A DNA stretch of 64,000 nt from Thermoactinomyces vulgaris (GTDB taxonomy: Bacteria; Bacillota; Bacilli; Thermoactinomycetales; Thermoactinomycetaceae): assembly GCF_003688725.1 (NCBI RefSeq), contig NZ_REFP01000009.1:1-64000 (forward strand). Reading direction: 5' to 3'. Below the pieces are notes generated by a model, which saw only the letters and a program-made list of their open reading frames with translations, ran no database searches and was not told where the DNA came from. The position numbers were made by a program, and so were the translations under genes. This document shows positions 43,642 to 51,205 of this stretch, in pieces; position 1 is the stretch's first letter, and each line of letters starts with the position of its first letter.

Positions 43642-45669
43642 TGCTTTGCTCCATTTTAATTTGATTTGCTGCACGCCTTTTTTCAGCAACGGTTTTCCGA
43701 TTTGAAGGTGGAACTGGGTGATCACAATCGCCGCGGTCATAAACGCGAGCAAAATATACATGCAGTGTTCCACGATCTCCATGTTTCCGCTGGACAAAAT
43801 CGCACGCAATCCCTGAACGGTGTAAGTCATGGGCAAATAATCGTGGATCGTGCGGAAAAACGAAGGCAACAACTCCACCGGATATGTCCCGGCACTGGAT
43901 GCCAGTTGCAGCATCAAAATCCCGATTGACAGGAAGCGGCCCACATTGCCCAAAAAGACATTTAACATATGGTTCAAAGCGATAAAGGTGATCGACATCA
44001 CGATACTGAACAGATAGAGCCATCCCGGAAGTTCCGGCTCGATCTTCAGGCCCCAGATGATGGCCGTGATAAGCAACACTGCCTGCCCGATGCCGATCAA
44101 TCCGGCGGCCGGCACGGAAAGCGGCTCTTTGCGGTGGGAAAACACTTGATACAAATCGACCACGGTAAACAGCAACATGGCGCCCACCCAGAGCGACAAA
44201 GAGATAAAATACGGGGCAAATCCGGTTGCATAGTTCGGTACATCATGATGAACATTTTCCTTTATCTGTACCGGATCGGAAATCACTTCTTCTTTTTGTT
44301 CCGAACCTTGAAGTTGGTCTTTGGCTTTATCCACCCCGTCACTCAAGCCTTGGGCCAACTCACTTTGTCCGGACTGGATTTTGCCCAATCCTTCCGACAG
44401 TTTTCCTGCTCCCGTTTCCAGCTGTCGGATGCCGCTGACCAGCTGTTGCTGTCCGTCAGACAGCTGGGAAGTCGCCTGAACCAACTGGCTCGCTTTTCCT
44501 TTTAACTCCTTGGCTTTCGCCACTGCCTGATCCACTTTTTGTGTCAACTGATTGGCATGGTCCGCCACTTTTTGTCTTTCGTTTAAAAACTCTTTCCAAT
44601 GTTTTTCCCAGTCGGGGATTTTTTGGTCGATCTCGCGGAACCGGTTCATTCCCGATACGTTGCCCGCCTCCGCTTCTTTTAAAGACTCCTTCATGGAAAG
44701 AACCGACGGGTCTTGGGCCAGTTCCGGATGTTTTTCGATCAACCGGTTTAAATCCGCTTCGGTTTTTTGCAGATCCTCCGTGGCTTTTTTCACCGACCGT
44801 TGCCCTTCCGACAGCGGTGTTTTAAGATCCGGGGGATCCTCAGGCAGCGGAATCCTGGCAAGCTTTTGAATCTCATCATTCACTTGATGAATGATTTGTT
44901 GCGCCTTTTCCATATCCTCCATCGGAATCTTGTTGATTTCCTTCTCCGCTTGGGTTGCTTTTTGATTAAACAGTTGCAAATACCCGAGGATTTTGGAGGC
45001 GCCTTGATCCAACTTGGATAAGCTGCCGGTAATGGTTTCGGAACCGGATTGGGCATCCCCGGTTTTTTCCGCCAACAAGCCGGCCCCGTTTGCCGCTTTT
45101 TGCAATTCTTCCACTGAATCCGACAGTTGCGCAAAAATTTGTTCCACGTAAATTTTGCTTATCTTTTCATCCAGGTTCATCTCCAATTCCCGTTTGATGG
45201 AATCCCCGATCGTCCCGGACAAATAGTTGTTGCTCTTATCCACGTGATACTCCAACTGCCCTTTCAGCGGTTCCGGAGAATCCACGGAAACCACGGCTTG
45301 CGAGAAGTTCTTGGGGATGACGATTCCCATGTAATAGGTCCCTTTATCCAGACCTTCCTCCAGCTTGTTCCGGTCGGTCACTTCCCATTTCACCTTGGAA
45401 TCCTTTTGCAGTTCCTCCACCAGTTCATTTCCGACATGCAAGTTCTCTCCGTCCCGAACGGCTCCCTGGTCTTCATTCACCAACGCCACCGGCAGGTACT
45501 CTAAATTTTCATAGGGATCATAAAACGCCGACAGGTAAATGACGCAGTAGATCAGGGGGATCAAAAGGATCCCGACCAAACCGAGGCGCATGGGCTTGGA
45601 TGCCCATAACCGCTCCAAATCCTTAAAACCGGACAAAAACAAAAATTTGTTCTCTTTCCTCCTTTTCAT
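43639..45669 (-). CDS. YhgE/Pip-family membrane protein
   Basis: A ~676-residue protein: one N-terminal membrane helix (LGLVGILLIPLIYCVIYL), a ~450-residue extracellular part rich in Gln/Lys/Glu with long coiled coils, heptad-like tracts (LSDGQQQLVSGIRQLETGAGKLSEGLGKI), and five or six C-terminal membrane helices of the ABC-2 type. This is the YhgE/Pip architecture (phage infection protein of Lactococcus; related proteins occur in type VII secretion loci). ATG 45669 is five bases after GAGGGGA; longer starts exist. A TetR gene lies upstream on the same strand, with a palindrome between them. Confidence 0.88.
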   Translation of the reverse strand: MKRRKENKFLFLSGFKDLERLWASKPMRLGLVGILLIPLIYCVIYLSAFYDPYENLEYLPVALVNEDQGAVRDGENLHVGNELVEELQKDSKVKWEVTDRNKLEEGLDKGTYYMGIVIPKNFSQAVVSVDSPEPLKGQLEYHVDKSNNYLSGTIGDSIKRELEMNLDEKISKIYVEQIFAQLSDSVEELQKAANGAGLLAEKTGDAQSGSETITGSLSKLDQGASKILGYLQLFNQKATQAEKEINKIPMEDMEKAQQIIHQVNDEIQKLARIPLPEDPPDLKTPLSEGQRSVKKATEDLQKTEADLNRLIEKHPELAQDPSVLSMKESLKEAEAGNVSGMNRFREIDQKIPDWEKHWKEFLNERQKVADHANQLTQKVDQAVAKAKELKGKASQLVQATSQLSDGQQQLVSGIRQLETGAGKLSEGLGKIQSGQSELAQGLSDGVDKAKDQLQGSEQKEEVISDPVQIKENVHHDVPNYATGFAPYFISLSLWVGAMLLFTVVDLYQVFSHRKEPLSVPAAGLIGIGQAVLLITAIIWGLKIEPELPGWLYLFSIVMSITFIALNHMLNVFLGNVGRFLSIGILMLQLASSAGTYPVELLPSFFRTIHDYLPMTYTVQGLRAILSSGNMEIVEHCMYILLAFMTAAIVITQFHLQIGKPLLKKGVQQIKLKWSKA

Positions 45670-45697
45670 CATTCCCCTCCTCACAGGGATCGCAAAA

Positions 45698-45731
45698 ACT
45701 GACTGGTCAGTATAAATGATATTATACTACT
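45698..45731 (-). promoter_or_regulatory. yhgE promoter with TetR-type operator
   Basis: ACTGACTGGTCAGT (45698-45711) has perfect 5-nt arms ACTGA/TCAGT, the form of many TetR-family operators. On the minus strand TATAAT lies just upstream at about 45720-45730 with TTGTTT 16 nt further up. The repressor encoded by 45760-46362 probably binds here. Confidence 0.6.
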
Positions 45732-45759
45732 CCTATTCGCATAAACAAGTATAATTTCC

Positions 45760-46362
45760 TTAAAAATATGGCGAATTTTTAATACTGCACAAAACAATGT
45801 GCTGGAGACTTTCAATCATTTGCGGAACATCTTTCTCGATTTGTTCGGAATCCAATTCTTCCAAACTATACAATTTTTGTAAAACCACCACGCTGGCCGC
45901 CCCAAAAAATGCACTGGCCGCTTCCGGAACATGCTTGACACAGAATTCACCGATCTGGTTTCCTTCCTCCATCACTTTCTCAATCAACTTCAAATATTCG
46001 CCAATTTTAATCCGGAACTGATGTTGCCTTGTTTTCGTTCCGAACGCTTCGCTCAACAACAGCTTGGCCAATTTTCCGTTTTGCACATAAAAATGAACCT
46101 GATTCTCCACCAATGCCAACAATTGATCCGTCGGCGACTCGTGTAAATCCACATTCCGCTGTGCACTGTCAATCAGCTTTTGGACGCCTTCATTCATCAA
46201 ACCGACAAACAGTTCTTCTTTGCTTTTAAAGTGATAATAAATGGTTCCCTTCGCAACGCCGGCCGCTTTGGCGATATCATCCATTTTCGCCTGATCAAAA
46301 CCGCTTTCCGCAAACACTTCAATGGCAGCTTTAAAAATCAAATCCACTTTTTCATGACGCAT
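45760..46362 (-). CDS. TetR-family transcriptional regulator
   Basis: A 200-residue regulator. N-terminal helix-turn-helix: IFKAAIEVFAESGFDQAKMDDIAKAAGVAKGTIYYHFKSKEELF; C-terminal ligand domain from ~60. This N-terminal text is typical of TetR proteins paired with YhgE or efflux genes. ATG 46362 is eight bases after GGGAGG. It likely represses yhgE and itself through ACTGACTGGTCAGT. Ligand unknown. Confidence 0.9.
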   Translation of the reverse strand: MRHEKVDLIFKAAIEVFAESGFDQAKMDDIAKAAGVAKGTIYYHFKSKEELFVGLMNEGVQKLIDSAQRNVDLHESPTDQLLALVENQVHFYVQNGKLAKLLLSEAFGTKTRQHQFRIKIGEYLKLIEKVMEEGNQIGEFCVKHVPEAASAFFGAASVVVLQKLYSLEELDSEQIEKDVPQMIESLQHIVLCSIKNSPYF

Positions 46363-46702
46363 AAATAAGTCCTCCCAGTTTTCTGTCAATCCGATACAAA
46401 CCCATTTAAAATCAGTATACGCTAAAACAATAATATATTGAAGTAATCAAACAGAAGTTTAGAAAAAAATAGAATCCCGTCTCCATTTGCGTTATACTAC
46501 AAATAGATTTTCATTTTTTATTTACCAGCCAAATAAGCTATGTCTTTTCAGAAGACTACATAAGGCAAAAAGAGTCTGTCCCCCACAGACTCTTTTTCCT
46601 GCAATCAGGGACCTTTTCATCTTGTTCCAAATCGCAAGGAATAAGGATAGAATATTCTATATAAATCATTTATACAGAACCTTTTCACAGGAGGGTGGTT
46701 GC
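46363..46702. other. Intergenic region with an orphan terminator
   Basis: About 340 nt between the divergent tetR and the FAD-protein gene. It holds TATACT at about 46493 (plus), a two-way terminator at 46566-46598 with no gene assigned, and then the leader of the FAD gene. A short RNA of ~100 nt between the TATACT and the terminator is possible but unproven. Confidence 0.4.
46566..46598 (+). terminator. Orphan hairpin terminator
   Basis: AAAGAGTCTGT (46569-46579) pairs perfectly with ACAGACTCTTT (46585-46595) and has A and T runs at its sides. No coding gene ends near it on either strand. Confidence 0.75.
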
Positions 46703-47272
46703 ATGTTTGACATCGCCATCGTCGGAGCCGGTCCAACCGGTGCAAGCGCCGCGATTTTCGCAGCCAAAGCAGGAAAGAAAACCATACTGATCGATCATGA
46801 AAAAACCCCCATTGGAAGAGCTTTGTTAAAAAATTATCCCGGTATCAAGGAAATCAACGGGGCTGATTTGCTGAAAACCATTCAGGAACAAGCCGTTTCG
46901 TTTGGCGCGGAATGGGTGAAAGACAACGTGTCCGACATCCGCAGAGAATCGGAATATTTTGTCATCGAAACTGATAACAGAGAACCCATCCAAGCCAAGC
47001 AAGTCATTCTGGCCACCGGAATGGTTGCCAAACTTGCCGACAAAACCGGCATCCAAACCAAGCCGGGAACCGAACCATTCATCAAAACCATCTTTGAAGT
47101 GGATGAAAACGGAAAAACCAATATTGATGGGATCTGGGCGGCCGGAATCTGTGCCGGCGCGAGCTTCCACACCGTCATTGCCGCCGGGGACGGAGCCCGG
47201 GTCGCCATCAATGTAATCAGTGAATTAAACGGGGAAAGATATATGGATCATGATGCCCTCCCCAAAAAGTAA
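46703..47272 (+). CDS. Small FAD/NAD(P)-binding oxidoreductase, thioredoxin-reductase-like
   Basis: A 189-residue flavoprotein: FAD fingerprint IAIVGAGPTGASAAIFAAKAG, the ILATG motif, and the second FAD motif GIWAAGICAGASFHTVIAAGDGARVAINVI near the end. It is about 60% of the normal thioredoxin reductase length: the NAD(P)H-binding domain is missing and there is no CxxC, so it cannot act as a standard thioredoxin reductase. The frame is clean and GGAGG precedes ATG, so it looks like a compact family rather than a broken gene. Reaction unknown. Confidence 0.8.
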   Translation: MFDIAIVGAGPTGASAAIFAAKAGKKTILIDHEKTPIGRALLKNYPGIKEINGADLLKTIQEQAVSFGAEWVKDNVSDIRRESEYFVIETDNREPIQAKQVILATGMVAKLADKTGIQTKPGTEPFIKTIFEVDENGKTNIDGIWAAGICAGASFHTVIAAGDGARVAINVISELNGERYMDHDALPKK

Positions 47273-47283
47273 AAACGAAAGAA

Positions 47284-47320
47284 GGCATCTTCCCAACCTC
47301 CCGGAAGGTGCCCTCTTTTC
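47284..47320 (+). terminator. Two-way terminator between the FAD-protein and dps genes
   Basis: GGCATCTTCC (47284-47293) pairs with GGAAGGTGCC (47303-47312) with one mismatch, then CTCTTTTC; it lies between two converging genes. Confidence 0.65.
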
Positions 47321-47321
47321 T

Positions 47322-47759
47322 TCACTTGGCCAAGTATGACGTCAGCATCCAAATGTGTTTTTCAAGGTTTGTCCGTATGTCGGTCAACAAATCGGCACTG
47401 GAATCATCTTCGGCGCGTTCCGCTTCTTTGATGCCTTTTTTTGCCTCGTCCACCACCACTTGGAAATCTTGAATCAATTGCTCCACCATTTGTTCAGCGG
47501 TTTCGTTGCCCACCGCTTCTTGGATGGTGGCATGATCCAAATACTCTTTCATGGTGCTGAGCGGAATGCCTTTGATGGCCAAAATCCGTTCTGCAATTTC
47601 GTCAATGTAAGATGCCGCTTCTTTGTAAAATTCCTCGAATTTGGCATGGAGTTCAAAAAACTTTTCTCCTTTGACAAACCAATGATAATGATAAAGCTTA
47701 AAATAAAGAACGCCAAAATTGGCCAGTTGCTGATTCAAGGTCTTATGCAATTCTTGCAT
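47322..47759 (-). CDS. dps: Dps-family DNA-binding ferritin-like protein
   Basis: A ~145-residue four-helix protein that forms 12-subunit shells, oxidises and stores iron and protects DNA. The ferroxidase site residues are visible: LYHYHWFVKGEKFFELHAKFEEFYKEAASYIDEIAERI (His, Asp and Glu ligands). The end is DIRTNLEKHIWMLTSYLAK, typical of Gram-positive Dps/MrgA. Three ATGs follow GAGGG directly; the third (47759) has the best spacing. Convergent with the FAD gene. Confidence 0.93.
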   Translation of the reverse strand: MQELHKTLNQQLANFGVLYFKLYHYHWFVKGEKFFELHAKFEEFYKEAASYIDEIAERILAIKGIPLSTMKEYLDHATIQEAVGNETAEQMVEQLIQDFQVVVDEAKKGIKEAERAEDDSSADLLTDIRTNLEKHIWMLTSYLAK

Positions 47760-47876
47760 CATCATCCCTCTTTTCCATGCGAAGTCCACGTCCCTATTTT
47801 TTTCAAAACGCGTTTTATTATGCATGGATGAAGGAATTTCCGGCCAAATACACCTTTTTCGGCCATCCGCAATATC

Positions 47877-47905
47877 TGGACATTTTTATTCCCAAACGTT
47901 ATAAT
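47877..47905 (+). promoter_or_regulatory. Promoter of tRNA-Arg(CCT)
   Basis: TGGACA (47877-47882), 17 nt, TATAAT (47900-47905), ending 24 nt before the tRNA. Confidence 0.75.
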
Positions 47906-47929
47906 GAAGATTGGATCATTAAACATTGA

Positions 47930-48006
47930 GCGCCCGTAGCTCAGCAGGATAGAGCAGCGGTTTCCTAAACCGCGTGTCGGAGGTTCGAGTCCTCTCGGGT
48001 GCACCA
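47930..48006 (+). tRNA. tRNA-Arg (anticodon CCT)
   Basis: GCGCCCG acceptor, D arm TAGCTCAGCAGGATAGAGCA, anticodon stem GCGGT/ACCGC around TTCCTAA (anticodon CCT), T arm GGAGGTTCGAGTCCTCT and encoded CCA. Reads AGG codons. Own promoter directly upstream and a hairpin terminator ~60 nt downstream. Confidence 0.96.
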
Positions 48007-48065
48007 AGCCGGACAGGATGCAGGGTTTCACAGTTAACCGTGAAAATTCCTGATCCGTACGTACA

Positions 48066-48117
48066 GCCGCCACTTTACCATGCAATTGCCGGTAAAGAAA
48101 GGCGGCGTTTTATTTTA
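48066..48117 (+). terminator. Terminator after tRNA-Arg
   Basis: GCCGCC-A-CTTTACC pairs with GGTAAAG-AAA-GGCGGC around a loop, followed by GTTTTATTTTA. Confidence 0.75.
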
Positions 48118-48216
48118 TGAGAAGCCGGTAAGCCGACCGTCTGAAGAAGAACCGATGATTATTGAAGAAAATTCGATGATATGGTATATTTAGGGTATCG
48201 AAATATTTTAACCGTG

Positions 48217-48270
48217 TGATTGCGGATTTTCACCCGCGTGCCGGGGGTTCCAATCCTTCCGGTGCTCCAG
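48217..48270 (+). pseudogene. Decayed tRNA (3' half) resembling tRNA-Arg
   Basis: The stretch keeps a tRNA-like 3' half: anticodon stem TGCGG/CCGCG around an 8-nt loop ATTTTCAC (one too many), then GTGCCGGGGGTTCCAATC with a T loop TTCCAAT instead of TTCRANY, and ends GGTGCTCCA. About four of five bases of the last 48 match the tRNA-Arg(CCT) 264 bp upstream, e.g. CCGCGTG.CGG.GGTTC. The 5' half is not recognisable as a D arm and cannot pair as acceptor. It could be a decayed duplicate tRNA or an old attachment-site copy. Confidence 0.55.
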
Positions 48271-48315
48271 GAAACGCGCTGACTCTGTTGTGGAGGGCGC
48301 ATTTTATTTTGCTTT

Positions 48316-48350
48316 AAAAAGAAGTCGCCGATCGGGGCCGGCTTCTTTTT
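48316..48350 (+). terminator. Terminator upstream of the MFS gene
   Basis: GAAGTCGCC...GGCCGGCTTC stem between A5 and T5 runs. It closes the decayed tRNA unit just before the next gene. Confidence 0.6.
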
Positions 48351-48380
48351 CATTACATGATAAAGGAGTGATGGTTTTAT

Positions 48381-49592
48381 ATGGAAAATGACAAGCTGTG
48401 GACGAAAAATTTCCTTTTTTTATTTTTGTCCAATTCTTTCGTGTCCCTAATTTTTTACTTATTGATGACCACCATGGCCGTTTATGCCGTGAAACAGTAT
48501 CATGCCTCCGAAAGCTCGGCCGGACTGGCTGCGGGGATTTTTGTCATCGGGGCATTGGTTTCCCGGTTGTTTGCCGGAAAATACATTGAAGTGATCGGCC
48601 GAAGACGCCTGCTTTTGGGAGGATTGTTTTTTTACCTGATTGCCACCTTGTGCTATTTTCTTGCTGATCATTTGATTTTGTTGCTGTTGATCCGTTTTCT
48701 TCACGGAGCTGCTTTCGGGTGTGCTTCGACGGCCATGCAAACGGCGGTCATGGACATGATTCCTCATCATCGGAAAGGTGAAGGCATTGGTTATTTCACC
48801 TTGAGCACCACCGTGGCAACCGCCATCGGTCCGTTTCTCGGCCTTTTCATTTCCCAACACGCGGATTACCAAGTGATCTTTGAGTTTTGTGCACTCTTTT
48901 CATTCCTTTCCTTGCTCTTCGCTTTTTTTGCGGACATTCCTCAAGTCTCCGTCACCGAGGAACAGCTGCAGGCGATGAAAAGCGGATTCAGCTTCTGGGA
49001 TTTTTTTGAAAAGAAGGCTCTTCCGATTTCTTTATACATGGTTCTCATCGGGATCACTTACTCCGGCATCGTTTCGTTTATCAATTCTTATGCCATCGAA
49101 GTGAATTTGACTGAGTCTGCCGGCTTCTTTTTTATCGTCTATGCCGTCATGCTTCTGATCTCGCGCCCTTTTGCCGGGAAACTGCTGGACTTGAAAGGGG
49201 AAAACATGGTTCTATATCCGGCCATCATTTTGCATGCGCTTTGTTTCCTGTTCCTCAGCCAAGCCCGGAGCGGATCCGTTCTGCTGTTGGCAGGTGCATT
49301 GCTTGCGCTTGGGTTCGGCGCCCTCATGTCCTGTTGCCAGGTGGTTGCCATTAAAGAATCCCCCAAGCACAAAGTCGGTTTGGCCACTTCCACCTTCTAT
49401 TCTCTGGTGGATGGCGGCGTGGGCATCGGCCCTTACTTGATCGGGATCGTCATCCAGTACATGGACTTCCGGAGTATGTATTTGATGCTTTCATTCCTTG
49501 TTCTCCTGTCGATTTTCCTGTATTTCATCTTGCACGGCAAAAAAGCCGCCTTAAGAAAAAAACAGCAACAACGCTCCCAACAAGCGGCCTGA
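48381..49592 (+). CDS. Major facilitator superfamily transporter (YwoG/YfkL-like drug exporter group)
   Basis: A 403-residue, 12-helix MFS protein. Motif A appears as GKYIEVIGRRRLLLGG after helix 2, and GAAFGCASTAMQTAVMDMIPHHRKGEGIGYF in the helix 4-5 region is typical of Bacillus exporters of this group. C-terminal tail is basic and glutamine-rich (RKKQQQRSQQ). AAAGGAG precedes ATG. Substrate unknown. Expressed alone, with a terminator on each side. Confidence 0.88.
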   Translation: MENDKLWTKNFLFLFLSNSFVSLIFYLLMTTMAVYAVKQYHASESSAGLAAGIFVIGALVSRLFAGKYIEVIGRRRLLLGGLFFYLIATLCYFLADHLILLLLIRFLHGAAFGCASTAMQTAVMDMIPHHRKGEGIGYFTLSTTVATAIGPFLGLFISQHADYQVIFEFCALFSFLSLLFAFFADIPQVSVTEEQLQAMKSGFSFWDFFEKKALPISLYMVLIGITYSGIVSFINSYAIEVNLTESAGFFFIVYAVMLLISRPFAGKLLDLKGENMVLYPAIILHALCFLFLSQARSGSVLLLAGALLALGFGALMSCCQVVAIKESPKHKVGLATSTFYSLVDGGVGIGPYLIGIVIQYMDFRSMYLMLSFLVLLSIFLYFILHGKKAALRKKQQQRSQQAA

Positions 49593-49596
49593 TCCA

Positions 49597-49620
49597 CCCG
49601 GGGGAAACCCCGGCTTTTTT
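49597..49620 (+). terminator. Terminator of the MFS gene
   Basis: CCGGGGGAAACCCCGG hairpin followed by CTTTTTTC, five bases after the stop. Confidence 0.85.
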
Positions 49621-49686
49621 CTGCCATGGGGCTGGATCCCCGGTTCCGGTAATACACGGCTGGAGAAATTCGGGCTATCAGGGATA

Positions 49687-49731
49687 CAAAAAAAGTGTCG
49701 CCGGAGCTGAAATACCGGCGACACTTTTTTA
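49687..49731 (-). terminator. Terminator of the amino-acid exchanger gene (two-way)
   Basis: AGTGTCGCCGG (49694-49704) pairs perfectly with CCGGCGACACT (49715-49725), with A7 and T6 at the sides. Confidence 0.85.
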
Positions 49732-51066
49732 TTGATCCGCAAGTTTTTCTTTTCGTTTCATCCATCCGTAAAACGGCAAACCGGCCAAAGCAATGAGGAT
49801 GGTGATCACGGCTCCTTCCAAGTCGTGGGTCAGCATACTGAAGACCACAAACAAAGAACCGATAATCGCCAGAACCGGAGTCACCGGATAAAGCGGCACC
49901 CGGTAATTCCCTTTTTCGCGAACCCATTCCGGGTCTCTTTTTCTCAGCAAGAATACGGCAATGAAAGCCTGGATGTAGAAAATAAAAATAGCAAAAATGG
50001 CGATTTCCGACAAACGATCCGGGTCACTCAACACCATGAACAGGACAGCCAGCAGGATTTGCAACAAAATCGCGCGGATCGGCGTGCCAAATTTGGGATG
50101 TACCTGCGACAAGAAGTTTCCTCCCGGCAGCAGGCGGTCATTGGCCATGGCAAACGCAAGCCGGGGATAGCTTAAAATTTTCCCGTTTAAACCGCCAAAA
50201 ATAGAAATGATAATACCGATACTGATGATTTGTTGTCCGACCTCTCCAAACAAGAGACCGGCTGCCGTCCCCGCTGCATTTTCACCCAACGCTTGAATCT
50301 GGCCGGCCGGCATGACGGAAAGCAAAGCCAGATTGACCGCAAGATAAGCGACAATAATGACTACCAAACCGAGACTCAGCGCCTTGGGAAGGATTTTCGC
50401 CGGGTTTTTCATTTCCCCCGCCACTGATGAAGCCGCAATCCAACCGTCATAAGCAAACATGGCGGCAAGCATGGCAGCCCCCAGTCCTTCTTTGCTTCCC
50501 CCGAAGGTTGCGGAAGAAAAGATGTCGCCGGAACCTTGCCACAATCCAAATGTGGAAATCAGGACAATGGGCACCAATTTGGCAATCGTGGTGATCACTT
50601 GGATGATTCCGCCGTATTTCACGCCCAGACTGTTGACGATGGTCAGAAAAAGCACGGTTCCAATGCCAATCCACAGATGCCAGGATTCAGCCAAAGATAA
50701 ATAATTCCCTGTCAACAATCCGAAGTAAAGCCCCATGGATCCGATCAGCGCCGGCTGATAAATCACCGTCTGCACCCAGCCGCTTAAAAAACCGGAAAAC
50801 CTTCCGTATACGTTCTCCAAATAAATATAAAGCCCGCCGGTTTTGGGAATCCGGGCACTCAGCTCGGCAATGGTCAGGCCCGCGGCCAGCATCAATAAAC
50901 CGCCCAATAACCAAGCCAATAAGGCCAGAGAGGAGTCCCCTCCCACATAATCCAGCACCGTACCGGGCTTGACGAAGATTCCCGAACCAATGACAACTCC
51001 CACCACCAAGGAAATCGCAGGCCAGAAACCGAGATCCTTTTTCAACTTTGTTTCTTGATTTTGCAT
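49729..51066 (-). CDS. APC-family amino-acid exchanger (SteT-like)
   Basis: A ~445-residue, 12-helix transporter of the LAT branch. The helix 1 motif VVGVVIGSGIFVKPG and the TGGLYIYLENVYGRFSGFLSGW stretch are those of SteT, the Bacillus serine/threonine exchanger. The helix 6 substrate region reads MFAYDGWIAASSVAGEMKNP. ATG 51066 (MQNQETKLKK) is chosen because the upstream extension is not conserved-looking. Substrate is inferred from likeness only. Confidence 0.88.
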   Translation of the reverse strand: MQNQETKLKKDLGFWPAISLVVGVVIGSGIFVKPGTVLDYVGGDSSLALLAWLLGGLLMLAAGLTIAELSARIPKTGGLYIYLENVYGRFSGFLSGWVQTVIYQPALIGSMGLYFGLLTGNYLSLAESWHLWIGIGTVLFLTIVNSLGVKYGGIIQVITTIAKLVPIVLISTFGLWQGSGDIFSSATFGGSKEGLGAAMLAAMFAYDGWIAASSVAGEMKNPAKILPKALSLGLVVIIVAYLAVNLALLSVMPAGQIQALGENAAGTAAGLLFGEVGQQIISIGIIISIFGGLNGKILSYPRLAFAMANDRLLPGGNFLSQVHPKFGTPIRAILLQILLAVLFMVLSDPDRLSEIAIFAIFIFYIQAFIAVFLLRKRDPEWVREKGNYRVPLYPVTPVLAIIGSLFVVFSMLTHDLEGAVITILIALAGLPFYGWMKRKEKLADQ

Positions 51067-51173
51067 CGTTTCTATCACCGTCCGATAAAGTACAATCATG
51101 CTCCATCCATTATAACGCCATTGCTTTAATGAAGTAAATTATTAATATAAAAAAGAACGGTGTTATTTTATGC

Positions 51174-51205
51174 CAAAAAACGCGGGATTGAATTCATTCC
51201 CGCGT
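51174..51205 (-). terminator. Terminator of asnB
   Basis: On the minus strand ACGCGGGA (51198-51205) pairs with TCCCGCGT (51180-51187), then TTTTTTGG. It overlaps the end of the gene closely. Confidence 0.8.

Noticed and set aside
43103-44023. 306-codon minus-strand frame over the PghP-like gene and the end of yhgE
   Set aside because: It crosses a strong two-way terminator and is antisense to a conserved gene.
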